Source: Antennarius striatus
Taxonomy: Eukaryota; Chordata; Actinopteri; Lophiiformes; Antennariidae
NCBI RefSeq assembly: GCF_040054535.1
Contig: NC_090788.1
Span: 620,001-684,000 of the forward strand
DNA length: 64,000 nt
Reading direction: 5' to 3'
Shown here: one piece after another, positions 21,717 to 33,997 of the stretch
How the letters are laid out: every line of letters starts with the position of its first letter
Numbering within the stretch: the stretch's first letter is position 1
Position numbers and translations under genes: made by a program
The notes under the pieces: model-generated
Seen by the model: the letters and a program-made list of their open reading frames with translations, nothing else
The model's database searches: none
What the model was told of the DNA's origin: nothing

Positions 21717-22756
21717 ATGCTTCTCACCCGCGCGCGCCCGTGGATTCCGCGCGCGCTCCCGGTGCACCGGGGCTCTGGTCACGCGACCCTCGGCTCGGCG
21801 CCCCGCCCCCGGGAGCCGAGCGGCCCCGGCCCGGTGTTCCAGTACGTCGGCCGGCACCGGAGGCCCGGACACAAGGTGTTCGTCTGGGGCTTCAGCTTCA
21901 CCGGGGCGCTGGGGATCCCCAGCTTCGTGGTTCCGGACAGCGGCCGGAAGAAGCCCCGGAAGTACCAGCTGACCCCGTACCGGCTGGAGACGGCAGAGCA
22001 CGTGAGGCAGCGCCGACCGGAGCCGGATGACGTCATTCAGTCCGATCCTGATCACTTCCGGTCCTCTTCCTCAGATCTCCGCGGCCGCCTGCGGTTACGG
22101 CTTCACGCTCCTGGCCACGCCCACCAGTGACGTCACTAAGCTGTGGGGGATGGGCCTGAACCGGGACTCCCAGCTGGGCTTCCAGAGGTCACAGCGCGAC
22201 CGCAGTAAGACCACCGGACCGCCGCCACGCCCCCACCCGGATCTATTACCCCCCCCCCCTCACCTTGACTCCTCCCCCCAGGTCAGAGCTACGACTACGT
22301 GTTGGAACCCTCCCCGGTGGCGCTGCCCCTGGTGGATCCCCTGCAGACCCGGGTGGTGCAGGTGTCCTGTGGCCGCGCCCACTCTCTGATCCTGACCGAC
22401 CGGGAGGGGGGTAAGACACGCCCTACGCCCCACCCCCCCCTGTCCGGTGGGTTCTGACCCGGTTCTGGTCTGTTCTCAGTGTTCAGCATGGGCAACAACG
22501 CGTACGGCCAGTGTGGGCGGAGCATCGTGGAGGGCGAGGTCTACAGGTGAGGGAACAGCCCCCCCTCCCCCCAAGGTCAGGACTGGGATCACTGGTTGTG
22601 ATTGGCTGATGAATCCGTGGTTCTCTTTCCAAACAGCGGAAGTCACATGATCCACCAGGTGGGGGGCTTCGACGGGCGGGTCGTCCAGGTGAGCCCCTCC
22701 CCCACCTGAGGGGGCGGAGTTAAGATCTAATGGAGCTGTCAGTTCTGATGACTCAC

Positions 22757-22813
<57 letters not shown>

Positions 22814-25800
22814 CACAGGTGTCCTGTGGACAGGACCACAGCCTCTTCCTCACGGAGGCGGGGTCAGTGTTCTCCTGTGGATGGGGGGCCGACGGACAGA
22901 CAGGTGAATTTATTTCCTAATCTGGATTATTCTAACCTTTATTTAATCTGGATTATTCTAACCTTTGCTGACGCTGTCCCTCCTCCAGGTGTGGGTCACC
23001 ATGACGTCAGCGCCAGCCCGGTGCAGGTGGGGGGGGACCTGCGGGGGGTGAAGGTGCAGCAGATCAGCACCTATGGGGACCTGAGCCTGGGCGTGTCCAC
23101 AGAGGGGCAGGTGTACGGGTGGGGCAACTCCGAGTACCGGCAGCTGGCATCGGTCACCGAGGCAACACAGGTGAGACGGGAGACAGGTGAGCAGCAGACA
23201 GGTGAGTCTGACCTTCATCCCTGTTGTCTCTCCTCCCGTCCTCAGATCAACTCCCCCCGGCGCCTTCCTCTGATTGGCTGTGGGAAGGTGGTCCAGGCGG
23301 CGTGCGGCGGGACCCAGGTGGCCGTTCTGAACGGTCAGTAAGAACCGGAACCGGTTCTGACCGGTCCACCTGAGCTGGTGATGATGATGGTGATGATGAT
23401 GGTGGTGTGTCGCCGTCTGATCCAGATGAAGGGGAGGTCTTTGTTTGGGGCTATGGAATTCTGGGTAAAGGCCCCGCCCTGTCGGAGTCGTCCACCCCGG
23501 AGCGGATCCCCCCCAGCCTGTTCGGCCGCTCCGACTTCAACCCGTCCGTCGCCGTCCGCTCCGTCCGGTGTGGCCTCCACCACTTCGCCGCCGTCACAGG
23601 TGAGCGTCTAGAGCCAGGAGCCAATCAGAGCTCCTGATTCAGCTCACCAATCACAAACCTGCTCTGCCTGTGATGCTGCTGATGGCCACCAGGGGGCGCT
23701 GCTGATCGCTGCTTGATTCTTTCAGATCAGGGCGAACTCTTTGTCTGGGGCAAGAACGTCAGAGGCTGTCTGGGCATCGGGAGGAGAGACGACCAGTTCT
23801 TCCCGTGGCGAGTAAGACCAACAATAATCAATAATTATTGGAATAATGATCAAAATGTTATCGGAGTTCAAAATAATCACGAATATTACAGTTAAAAATG
23901 TGAACTCTGTTCAGTCAGCGATGGTCTCCATCATCACTGATTCAGGTATTCTGAGGGGTAAATTATTACTTTGCCCCCCCCCCATCTGGGGTAGTTCACA
24001 ATAACGTTACAAGTTTTGTTACCTGGACTTCATTTGTTCTGTGTTGTTTTAATGTCCTGTAAATGTTTCTGGTCCGTCTGAGGGAAAAGAACTTTAGGAT
24101 TTAGAGTAGTAATGAGATTACTTTAGGATTTAGAGTAGTAATGAGATTACTTTAGGATTTAGAGTAGTAATGTGATTACTTTAGGATTTAGAGTAGTAAT
24201 GAGATTACTTTAGGATTTAGAGTAGTAATGAGATTACTTTAGGATTAAGAGTAGTAATGTGATTACTTTAGGATTTAGAGTAGTAATGTGATTACTTTAG
24301 GATTTGGAGTAGTAATGAGATTACTTTAGGATTTGAAGTAATAATGAGATTACTTTAGGATTTGGAGTAGTAATGAGATTACTTTAGTAATTTGGTTGGT
24401 GTTATGCTAGGTTCAGGGGGTTAGGGTTAGGTTTCAAGGTAAGGTTAGGGTTTGGGGTAGGGTTACGGTTTAGAGTTAGGTTAGGGGATAGGGTTAGGGG
24501 AAGTTTTTAGGGTAGTATTAGGGTTGGGGGGGTTAGGTTTAGGGTTATGGGTAGGGTTAGGTTAGGGTTAAGGTTATGGTTGGTGTCATGGTAGGTTTAA
24601 GGGTTAGGGTTAGGTTTCAGGGTTATGGGTAGGGTTAGGTTAGGGTTAGGAGTAGGGTTAGCGTTAGGGTTAGAGTTATGGTTAAGTTAAGGTTAGGTTT
24701 AGGGTTTGGGGTAGGGTTACGGTTTAGAATTAGGGCAGGGTTAGGAGATAGGGTTAGGGGAAGGTTTGTTGGGTTAGGTAAGGGATTAGGGTTAGGTTTG
24801 GGTTAGCGTTAGGTTAGGGTTAGGGTTAAGTTAGGGGTAGGATGAGGGTTTAGGGTTAGGGGGTTAGGGGTAGGATTAGCGTTAGGGTAAGGTTAGGGTT
24901 AAATTAGGGTCAGGGTTTAGGGTTAGTGTTATGGTAGGGTTAGGGGTTTAGGTTAGGGGTAGGGTTAGCCTTAGGTTAGGGGTTAGGGTTAGCATTAGGG
25001 TAAAGTTGGTTAGGGATTAGGGTTAGTAATGAGATTACTTTAGGATTTAGAGTAGTAATCAGATTACTCTAGTATTTAGAGTAGTAATCAGATTACTCTA
25101 GTATTTAGAGTAGTAATCAGATTACTCTAGTGTTGAGTAGTAATCAGATTACTCTAGTGTTGAGTAGTAATCAGATTACTCTAGTGTTTAGAGTAGTAAT
25201 CAGAGCACTCTAGTATTTAGAGCAGTAATCAGATTACTCTAGTATTTAGAGCAGTAATCAGATTACTCTAGTATTTAGAGCAGTAATCAGATTACTCTAG
25301 TATTTAGAGCAGTAATCAGATTACTCTAGTATTTAGAGCAGTAATCAGATTACTCTAGTATTTAGAGCAGTAATCAGATTACTCTAGTATTTAGAGCAGT
25401 AATCAGATTACTCTAGTATTTAGAGCAGTAATCAGATTACTCTAGTATTTAGAGTAGTAATCAGATTACTCTAGTATTTAGAGTAGTAATCAGATTACTC
25501 TAGTATTTAGAGTAGTAATCAGATTACTCTAGTGTTGAGTAGTAATCAGATTACTCTAGTGTTGAGAGTAGTAATCAGATTACTCTAGTGTTTAGAGTAG
25601 TAATCAGAGCACTCTAGTATTTAGAGCAGTAATCAGATTACTCTAGTATTTAGAGCAGTAATCAGATTACTCTAGTGTTTAGAGCAGTAATCAGATTACT
25701 CTAGTGTTTAGAGCAGTAATCAGATTACTCTAGTGTTTAGAGCAGTAATCGGATTACTCTAGTGTTTAGAGCAGTAATCGGATTACTCTAGTGTTTAGAG

Positions 25801-27995
25801 CAGTAATCAGATTACTCTAGTGTTTAGAGCAGTAATCAGATTACTCTAGTGTTTAGAGCAGTAATCAGATTACTCTAGTGTTTAGAGCAGTAATCAGATT
25901 ACTCTAGTGTTTAGAGCAGTAATCAGATTACTCTAGTGTTTAGAGCAGTAATCAGATTACTCTAGTGTTTAGAGCAGTAATCAGATTACTCTAGTGTTTA
26001 GAGCAGTAATCAGATTACTCTAGTGTTGAGTAGTAATCAGATTACTCTAGTGTTGAGTAGTAATCAGATTACTCTAGTGTTGAGTAGTAATCAGAGCACT
26101 CTAGTGTTTAGAGTAGTAATCAGAGCACTCTAGTGTTGAGTAGTAATCAGATTACTCTAGTGTTTAGAGCAGTAATCAGATTACTCTAGTGTTTAGAGCA
26201 GTAATCAGATTACTCTAGTATTTAGAGCAGTAATCAGATTACTCTAGTATTTAGAGCAGTAATCAGATTACTCTAGTATTTAGAGCAGTAATCAGATTAC
26301 TCTAGTATTTAGAGCAGTAATCAGATTACTCTAGTATTTAGAGCAGTAATCAGATTACTCTAGTATTTAGAGCAGTAATCAGATTACTCTAGTATTTAGA
26401 GCAGTAATCAGATTACTCTAGTATTTAGAGCAGTAATCAGATTACTCTAGTATTTAGAGCAGTAATCAGATTACTCTAGTATTTAGAGCAGTAATCAGAT
26501 TACTCTAGTGTTGAGTAGTAATCAGATTACTCTAGTCTTTTGAGTAGTAATCAGATTACTCTAGTGTTGAGTAGTAATCAGATTACTCTAGTGTTGAGTA
26601 GTAATCAGATTACTCTAGTGTTGAGTAGTAATCAGATTACTCTAGTGTTTAGAGTAGTAATCAGATTACTCTAGTGTTTAGAGTAGTAATCAGAGCACTG
26701 TAGTATTTAGAGCAGTAATCAGAGCACTGTAGTATTTAGAGCAGTAATCAGATTACTGTAGTATTTAGAGCAGTAATCAGATTACTCTAGTATTTAGAGT
26801 AGTAATCAGATTACTCTAGTATTTAGAGCAGTAATCAGATTACTCTAGTGTTTAGAGCAGTAATCAGATTATTCTAGTGTTTAGAGCAGTAATCAGATTA
26901 TTCTAGTGTTTAGAGCAGTAATCAGATTACTCTAGTGTTTAGAGCAGTAATCAGATTACTCTAGTGTTTAGAGCAGTAATCAGATTACTTTAGTGTTGAG
27001 CAGTAATCAGATTACTCTAGTGTTGAGCAGTAATCAGATTACTCTAGTGTTGAGCAGTAATCAGATTACTCTAGTGTTGAGTAGTATTCAGATTACTCTA
27101 GTGTTTAGAGTAGTAATCAGATTACTCTAGTATTTAGAGCAGTAATCAGATTACTTTAGTGTTGAGCAGTAATCAGATTACTCTAGTGTTGAGTAGTATT
27201 CAGATTACTCTAGTGTTTAGAGTAGTAATCAGATTACTCTAGTGTTTAGAGCAGTAATCAGATTACTTTAGTGTTGAGCAGTAATCAGATTACTCTAGTG
27301 TTGAGCAGTAATCAGATTACTCTAGTGTTGAGCAGTAATCAGATTACTCTAGTGTTGAGTAGTATTCAGATTACTCTAGTGTTTAGAGTAGTAATCAGAT
27401 TACTCTAGTATTTGGAGCAGTAATCAGATTACTCTAGTATTTAGAGCAGTAATGAGATGTAAATGACCTCAGAGATTAGAGATTGAACAATTCAGCTGCA
27501 AAACACTTCTAGGAACCAGTTGTGTTTGCAAGTTGAGGATTATTCTTCTCGACGTACAAACTTAAACTGGTCAAATTTTTCTAAAACTATGATCTGAAGT
27601 CGTGTGAATCATAAATGTTCAGATCCGACGTTGTTCTAAATAAATGTGATTATTTTCTAGTTGCATTCTTTTCCTTTTTTGTTCTAGTAAAAGTGTTATT
27701 TTTCTGTTACAACTTAAAATACCAAGAATAAACTTTGTTCACGTACAATTAAGGTTTATACTGACTTTTTAGGATTTTATTAGTGTAAAATCACAATTTG
27801 TTCCAATTGTTCCCATAAAATTACATTATTTGATTAAAGTCGACGTTTCTCCTGTAGGATAACTGAAGTATTGTCATGTTTAGACTTTAATTCTTCAAAC
27901 TGGTGTCCCCCCACCAGGTGACGGTTCCGGGTCATGTGCTGGACGTGGCGTGTGGTGTCGACCACATGGTGGCGCTGGTCAAGTCTCTGGTGTGA
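21717..27995 (+). CDS. rcc1l: RCC1-like protein (WBSCR16), mitochondrial, complete, 451 aa
   Basis: RCC1L is a mitochondrial seven-bladed beta-propeller protein linked to mitoribosome assembly and OPA1 function. Coding exons: 21717-22001, 22075-22204, 22282-22410, 22480-22546, 22637-22688, 22819-22903, 22989-23170, 23246-23333, 23426-23599, 23726-23811 and 27918-27995 (TGA), all in phase. The N-terminus is arginine-rich without acidic residues (MLLTRARPWIPRALPVHR), as expected for a mitochondrial presequence. RCC1 blades follow, with hallmark pieces VFVWGFSFTGALG, AACGYGFTLL, VSCGRAHSLILTDREG, VSCGQDHSLFLTE, GWGADGQTG, GWGNSEYRQL, FVWGYGILGKG, FVWGKNVRGCLGIG and VACGVDHMVALVKS. The human protein has 464 residues and aligns over the whole length. 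Nine introns are only 69-130 bp, whereas intron 10 is 4.1 kb because of satellite DNA. Identity is secure. Confidence 0.96.
22757..22811 (+). repeat. (TG)n microsatellite directly before the rcc1l exon 6 acceptor
   Basis: About 27 TG units fill nearly half of the 130-bp intron 5 and end a few bases before GAGCACAG at the acceptor (exon 6 starts at 22819). No normal polypyrimidine tract is left. Confidence 0.95.
23686..23700 (+). promoter_or_regulatory. Candidate CTCF site in rcc1l intron 9
   Basis: CCACCAGGGGGCGCT is an almost ideal CTCF core motif. It lies about 400 bp left of the intronic satellite. This is motif evidence only. Confidence 0.5.
24085..24395 (+). repeat. 29-bp satellite array, GATTACTTTAGG type (intronic, about 10 units)
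   Basis: Units of 29 bp contain AGTAATGAGATTACTTTAGG and differ by single bases (GTGATTACT, TTTGGAGT). This is the reverse complement of the unit that dominates 28.8-35.4 kb. Each unit has the inverted repeat AGTAAT-GAG-ATTACT. Confidence 0.95.
24396..25025 (+). repeat. Degenerate telomere-like cassette, TTAGGG orientation
   Basis: About 630 bp made of TTAGGG, TTAGGGG, TTTAGGG, GTTATGG and related variants. Its left edge (AATTTGGTTGGTGTTATGCT) is the reverse complement of the right edge of the cassettes near 31.5, 33.5 and 34.6 kb. It is therefore an inverted copy of those cassettes and not an independent telomeric tract. Confidence 0.9.
25026..27455 (+). repeat. 29-bp satellite array, AGTAATCAGATTACT type, about 83 units, in rcc1l intron 10
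   Basis: Units of 29 bp (some shortened to about 27) carry GCAGTAATCAGATTACTCTA followed by GTGTTTAGA or GTATTTAGA. Each contains AGTAATCAGATTACT, a perfect 15-bp palindrome around a central A, and within it TAATCAGATTA (TAAT-N3-ATTA). Blocks of GTATTTAGAG, GTGTTTAGAG and GTGTTGAG variants succeed each other, which shows local amplification. There is no ORF and no spacer structure. Confidence 0.97.
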
Positions 27996-28290
27996 GCTCC
28001 TGACGCCGCTGCTGTCCAGCGACAGTAAACGATGACACGAGCGCCAAGAGAACCGACGGATCCAAGAGAACCGACGCATCGTCTCTGGGTTCTCCATCCT
28101 GCTGGAAAACCAGAGCTGGAACTTTTAAACACAGAGAAACGTCCTCCTGTCGCAGTCGCAGGGTCTCCGGTCGAGAGACGAACGTTTGAAAGAAGATCAG
28201 ATGAGCGGTGGCGTCGATGTGTTTCTACGGGGTTTTCTTGACTTACTGCATGAATGAAACTATGAGAAAATAAAGGAAACCCTACAGAAA
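27996..28290 (+). other. rcc1l: rcc1l 3' UTR, polyadenylation signal AATAAA at 28269-28274
   Basis: The first AATAAA after the stop gives a 3' UTR of about 290 nt. A second AATAAA at 28442-28447 lies in the adjoining interspersed repeat. Confidence 0.65.
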
Positions 28291-28319
28291 GAGCAACAAC
28301 AGCACTGGAAATTAAATCT

Positions 28320-28475
28320 GGCCTATCTGCCCCCCTCTCTTGCCCTGTCTCTTTCCCCAGTAGATTTCTTTTCCACCCGACCGGTCAAGGCTTCTGGTAA
28401 AGTACTTTGAAATGTCTGATGATGTGATCAAGTGCTGTATAAATAAAGGTCATTTGATATCTGAGTTCATTCCCT
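28320..28475 (+). mobile_element. Interspersed repeat fragment (CCGACCGGT ... GCTGTATAAATAAAG type)
   Basis: Contains TTTTCCACCCGACCGGTCAA and ends AAGTGCTGTATAAATAAAGG. The reverse complement of the first part resembles GACCGGTTGGGTGGAAAACA at about 35558-35577, where TTTTATTTATAT is also found. The two copies are thus related, lie in opposite orientation and flank the downstream satellite. The end with GCTxTATAAATAAA is typical of teleost SINE/LINE-related repeats. Confidence 0.55.
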
Positions 28476-28724
28476 GATATCTCTGGTATCTCATCTATAT
28501 TTGTTTAAGACACCTTCCTCTTTAATTACAATACATTCAATTTACTTTCCGTTACCTTTCTATTCTCATATTTATGGGTAATATTTACTCCATTTTTCTT
28601 TTTTACCTTATATTCTTTTACTTCCGGTATATTAATAGTATTAATAAATAAAATAACATCACAATATTTTTGTTGTATCTTAGGGACGTTATCCTAAAAA
28701 ACAGAATTCACTCTTTCCTAAACC

Positions 28725-29487
28725 TTAACCCCAACACCTGAAATTTAGTTTAACCCAACCCTAACCCTACCATAATCCCAACCCTAATCCTGCCCTAACC
28801 GTAAACCCTAACCAACCCTAATCTCCGAATGCTAAAGTAATGTCATTACTACTCCAAATACTAAAGTAATCTCATTACTACTCTAAATCCTAAAGTAATC
28901 TCATTACTCTAAATTCTAAAGTAATCTCATTACTACTCTAAATCCTAAAGTAATCTCATTACTACTCTAAATCCTAAAGTAATCTCATTACTCTAAATTC
29001 TAAAGTAATCTCATTACTACTCTAAATCCTAAAGTAATCTCATTACTACTCTAAATCCTAAAGTAATCTCATTACTACTCTAAATCCTAAAGTAATCTCA
29101 TTACTACTCTAAATCCTAAAGTAATCTCATTACTACTCTAAATCCTAAAGTAATCTCATTACTTCTTCAAATACTAAAGTAATCTCATTACTACTCCAAA
29201 TACTAAAGTAATCTCATTACTACTATCTAAATCCTAAAGTAATCTCATTACTACTCTAAATCCTAAAGTAATCTCATTACTACTCTAAATCCTAAAGTAA
29301 TCTCATTACTACTCTAAATCCTAAAGTAATCTCATTACTTCTTCAAATACTAAAGTAATCTCATTACTACTCCAAATACTAAAGTAATCTCATTACTACT
29401 ATCTAAATCCTAAAGTAATCTCATTACTTCTTCAAATACTAAAGTAATCTCATTACTACTCCAAATACTAAAGTAATCTCATTACTA
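28725..29487 (-). repeat. Satellite block: short CCCTAA-like lead (to about 28830) and 29-bp array
   Basis: CCCTAA variants to about 28830, then 29-bp units with CTAAAGTAATCTCATTACTA, opposite in orientation to the intronic arrays. Some units are shortened to 25-26 bp (CATTACTCTAAATTC). Confidence 0.93.
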
Positions 29488-29795
29488 ACCCTATCCCGAA
29501 CACTAACCTAACCCGTAACCCTTAACCTAACCCTAACCCCTAACCTGACCATAACAATAACCCTAAACCCTAACCCTAATTTAACCCTAACCTTACCCTA
29601 CACTAATCCTACCCCTAACCCCTAACCCTAAACCTACCCCTAACTTAACCCTAACCCTAACCTAACGCTAACCCAAACCTAACCCTAATCCCTTACCTAA
29701 CCCAACAAACCTTCCCCTAACCCTGCCCTAATTCTAAACCATAACCCTACCCCAAACCCTAAACCTAACCCTAACCGTAAACCCTAACCAACCCT
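29488..29795 (-). repeat. Telomere-like CCCTAA cassette 1 (short form)
   Basis: Begins CCCTATCCCGAACACTAACC, as do the cassettes at about 30886, 32886 and 33998, but is about half their length. Degenerate CCCTAA units; no perfect telomeric run. Confidence 0.9.
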
Positions 29796-30885
29796 AATCT
29801 CCGAATGCTAAAGTAATGTCATTACTACTCCAAATACTAAAGTAATCTCATTACTACTCTAAATTCTAAAGTAATCTCATTACTACTCTAAATCCTAAAG
29901 TAATCTCATTACTACTCTAAATCCTAAAGTAATCTCATTACTACTCTAAATCCTAAAGTAATCTCATAACTATAAATCCTAAAGTAATCTCATTACTACT
30001 CTAAATCCTAAAGTAATCTCATTACTACTCTAAATCCTAAAGTAATCTCATTACTACTCTAAATCCTAAAGTAATCTCATTACTACTCTAAATGCTAAAG
30101 TAATCTCATTACTACTCCAAATACTAAAGTAATCTCATTACTACTCCAAATCCTAAAGTAATCTCATTACTACTCCAGTAATCTCATTACTACTCTAAAT
30201 CCTAAAGTAATCTCATTACTACTCTAAATCCTAAAGTAATCTCATTACTACTCTAAATGCTAAAGTAATCTCATTACTACTCCAAATCCTAAAGTAATCT
30301 CATCATTACTCTAAGTGCTAAAGTAATCTCATTACTACTCTAAATGCTAAAGTAATCTCATTACTACTCCAAATGCTAAAGTAATCTCATTACTACTCTA
30401 AATCCTAAAGTAATCTCATTACTCTAAATTCTAAAGTAATCTCATTACTACTCTAAATCCTAAAGTAATCTCATTACTACTCTAAATCCTAAAGTAATCT
30501 CATTACTACTCTAAATCCTAAAGTAATCTCATTACTACTCTAAATCCTAAAGTAATCACATTACTACTCTAAATCCTTAAAGTAATCTCATTACTACTCC
30601 AAATACTAAAGTAATCTCATTACTACTCTAAATCCTAAAGTAATCTCATTACTACTCTAAATCCTAAAGTAATCTCATTACTACTCTAAATCCTAAAGTA
30701 ATCTCATTACTACTCTAAATCCTAAAGTAATCTCATTACTTCTTCAAATACTAAAGTAATCTCATTACTACTCCAAATACTAAAGTAATCTCATTACTAC
30801 TATCTAAATCCTAAAGTAATCTCATTACTTCTTCAAATACTAAAGTAATCTCATTACAACTCCAAATACTAAAGTAATCTCATTA
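29796..30885 (-). repeat. 29-bp satellite array
   Basis: About 37 units with CTAAAGTAATCTCATTACTA. Characteristic errors (CTCCAGTAATCTC, CTCATCATTACTC, ATCCTTAAAG) recur in the array at 31.5-32.9 kb, which marks both as products of one larger duplication. Confidence 0.95.
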
Positions 30886-31510
30886 CTAACCCTATCCCGA
30901 ACACTAACCTAACCCGTAACCCTTAACCTAACCCTAACCTAAACCCCTAACCTGACCATAACAATAACCCTAAACCCTAACCCTAATTTAACCCTAACCT
31001 TACCCTACACTAATCCTACCCCTAACCCCTAACCCTAAACCTACCCCTAACTTAACCCTAACCCTAACCTAACGCTAACCCAAACCTAACCCTAATCCCT
31101 TGCCCTAATTCTAAACCATAACCCTACCCCAAACCCTAAACCTAACCCTAACCTTAACTGCACTTAACCATAACCCTACCCCTAACCTAACCCTAACCTA
31201 AAGCTAACCCTACTCCTAACTCATAACCCTGAAACCTAACCCTAACCCCTTAAACCTACCAGGACACCAACCATAACCTTAACCCTAACCTAACCCTACC
31301 CATAACCCTAAACCTAACCCCCCCAACCCTAATACTACCCTAAAAACTTCCCCTAACCCTATCCCCTAACCTAACTCTAAACCGTAACCCTACCCCAAAC
31401 CCTAACCTTACCTTGAAACCTAACCCTAACCCTAACTTAATGCTACCCCTAACCCTAACTTTACCCTGAAACCTAACCCTAACCCCCTGAACCTAGCATA
31501 ACACCAACCA
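30886..31510 (-). repeat. Telomere-like CCCTAA cassette 2 (full length)
   Basis: About 625 bp from CCCTATCCCGAACACTAACC to AACACCAACCAAATTACT. Nearly identical to the cassette at 32886-33512. Confidence 0.93.
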
Positions 31511-32885
31511 AATTACTAAAGTAATCTCATTACTACTCCAAATACTAAAGTAATCTCATTACTACTCTAAATCCTAAAGTAATCTCATTACTACTCTAAA
31601 TCCTAAAGTAATCTCATTACTACTCTAAATCCTAAAGTAATCTCATTACTACTCTAAATGCTAAAGTAATCTCATTACTACTCCAAATACTAAAGTAATC
31701 TCATTACTACTCCAAATCCTAAAGTAATCTCATTACTACTCCAGTAATCTCATTACTACTCTAAATCCTAAAGTAATCTCATTACTACTCTAAATCCTAA
31801 AGTAATCTCATTACTACTCTAAATCCTAAAGTAATCTCATTACTACTCTAAATGCTAAAGTAATCTCATTACTACTCCAAATCCTAAAGTAATCTCATTA
31901 CTACTCCAAATCCTAAAGTAATCTCATTACTACTCCAAATCCTAAAGTAATCTCATTACTACTCCAAATCCTAAAGTAATCTCATTACTACTCCAAATCC
32001 TTAAAGTAATCTCATTACTACTCCAAATCCTTAAAGTAATCTCATTACTACTCCAAATACTAAAGTAATCTCATTACTACTCCAAATACTAAAGTAATCT
32101 CATTACTACTCTAAATGCTAAAGTAATCTCATTACTACTCTAAATCCTAAAGTAATCTCATTACTCTAAATTCTAAAGTAATCTCATTACTACTCTAAAT
32201 CCTAAAGTAATCTCATTACTACTCTAAATCCTAAAGTAATCTCATTACTACTCCAAATACTAAAGTAATCTCATTACTACTCTAAATCCTAAAGTAATCT
32301 CATCACTACTCTAAATCCTAAAGTAATCTCATTACTACTCTAAATCCTAAAGTAATCTCATCATTACTCTAAGTGCTAAAGTAATCTCATTACTACTCTA
32401 AATGCTAAAGTAATCTCATTACTACTCCAAATGCTAAAGTAATCTCATTACTACTCTAAATCCTAAAGTAATCTCATTACTCTAAATTCTAAAGTAATCT
32501 CATTACTACTCTAAATCCTAAAGTAATCTCATTACTACTCTAAATCCTAAAGTAATCTCATTACTACTCTAAATCCTAAAGTAATCTCATTACTACTCTA
32601 AATCCTTAAAGTAATCTCATTACTACTCCAAATACTAAAGTAATCTCATTACTACTCTAAATCCTAAAGTAATCTCATTACTACTCTAAATCCTAAAGTA
32701 ATCTCATTACTACTCTAAATCCTAAAGTAATCTCATTACTTCTTCAAATACTAAAGTAATCTCATTACTACTCCAAATACTAAAGTAATCTCATTACTAC
32801 TATCTAAATCCTAAAGTAATCTCATTACTTCTTCAAATACTAAAGTAATCTCATTACTACTCCAAATACTAAAGTAATCTCATTA
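31511..32885 (-). repeat. 29-bp satellite array
   Basis: About 47 units of the CTAAAGTAATCTCATTACTA type, sharing marker variants with the preceding array. Together with a cassette it makes a higher-order repeat of about 2.0 kb (30886 to 32886). Confidence 0.95.
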
Positions 32886-33512
32886 CTAACCCTATCCCGA
32901 ACACTAACCTAACCCGTAACCCTTAACCTAACCCAAACCTAAACCCCTAACCTGACCATAACAATAACCCTAAACCCTAACCCTAATTTAACCCTAACCT
33001 TACCCTACACTAATCCTACCCCTAACCCCTAACCCTAAACCTACCCCTAACTTAACCCTAACCCTAACCTAACGCTAACCCAAACCTAAGCCTAATCCCT
33101 TGCCCTAATTCTAAACCATAACCCTACCCCAAACCCTAAACCTAACCCTAACCTTAACTGCACTTAACCATAACCCTACCCCTAACCTAACCCTAACCTA
33201 AAGCTAACCCTACTCCTAACTCATAACCCTGAAACCTAACCCTAACCCCTTAAACCTACCAGGACACCAACCATAACCTTAACCCTAACCTAACCCTACC
33301 CATAACCCTAAACCTAACCCCCCCAACCCTAATACTACCCTAAAAACTTCCCCTAACCCTATCCCCTAACCTAACTCTAAACCGTAACCCTACCCCAAAC
33401 CCTAACCTTACCTTGAAACCTAACCCTAACCCTAACTTAATGCTACCCCTAACCCTAACTTTACCCTGAAACCTAACCCTAACCCCCTGAACCTAGCATA
33501 ACACCAACCAAA
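32886..33512 (-). repeat. Telomere-like CCCTAA cassette 3
   Basis: Differs from cassette 2 at only a few visible positions (for example AACCCAAACCTAAACC at about 32930). Confidence 0.93.
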
Positions 33513-33997
33513 TTACTAAAGTAATCTCATTACTACTCCAAATACTAAAGTAATCTCATTACTACTCCAAATACTAAAGTAATCTCATTACTACTCCAAA
33601 TACTAAAGTAATCTCATTACTACTCCAAATGCTAAAGTAATCTCATTACTACTCGAAATACTAAAGTGATCTCATTACTACTCGAAATACTAAAGTGATC
33701 TCATTACTACTCCAAATCCTAAAGTAATCTCATTACTACTCCAAATACTAAAGTAATCTCATTACTACTCTAAATGCTAAAGTAATCTCATTACTACTCC
33801 AAATGCTAAAGTAATCTCATTACTACTCCAAATGCTAAAGTAATCTCATTACTACTCCAAATGCTAAAGTAATCTCATTACTACTCCAAATGCTAAAGTA
33901 ATCTCATTACTACTCCAAATACTAAAGTAGTCTCATTACTACTCCAAATACTAAAGTAATCTCATTACTACTCCAAATACTAAAGTAATCTCATTAC
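33513..33997 (-). repeat. 29-bp satellite array
   Basis: About 17 units, mostly of the CCAAATACTAAAG and CCAAATGCTAAAG subtype, with a private variant CTCGAAATACTAAAGTGATC. Confidence 0.95.

Noticed and set aside
24396..25025. True interstitial telomere or chromosome end
   Set aside because: No run of perfect TTAGGG; the block is an inverted copy of cassettes downstream, and similar tracts occur in introns of castor2 and doc2.
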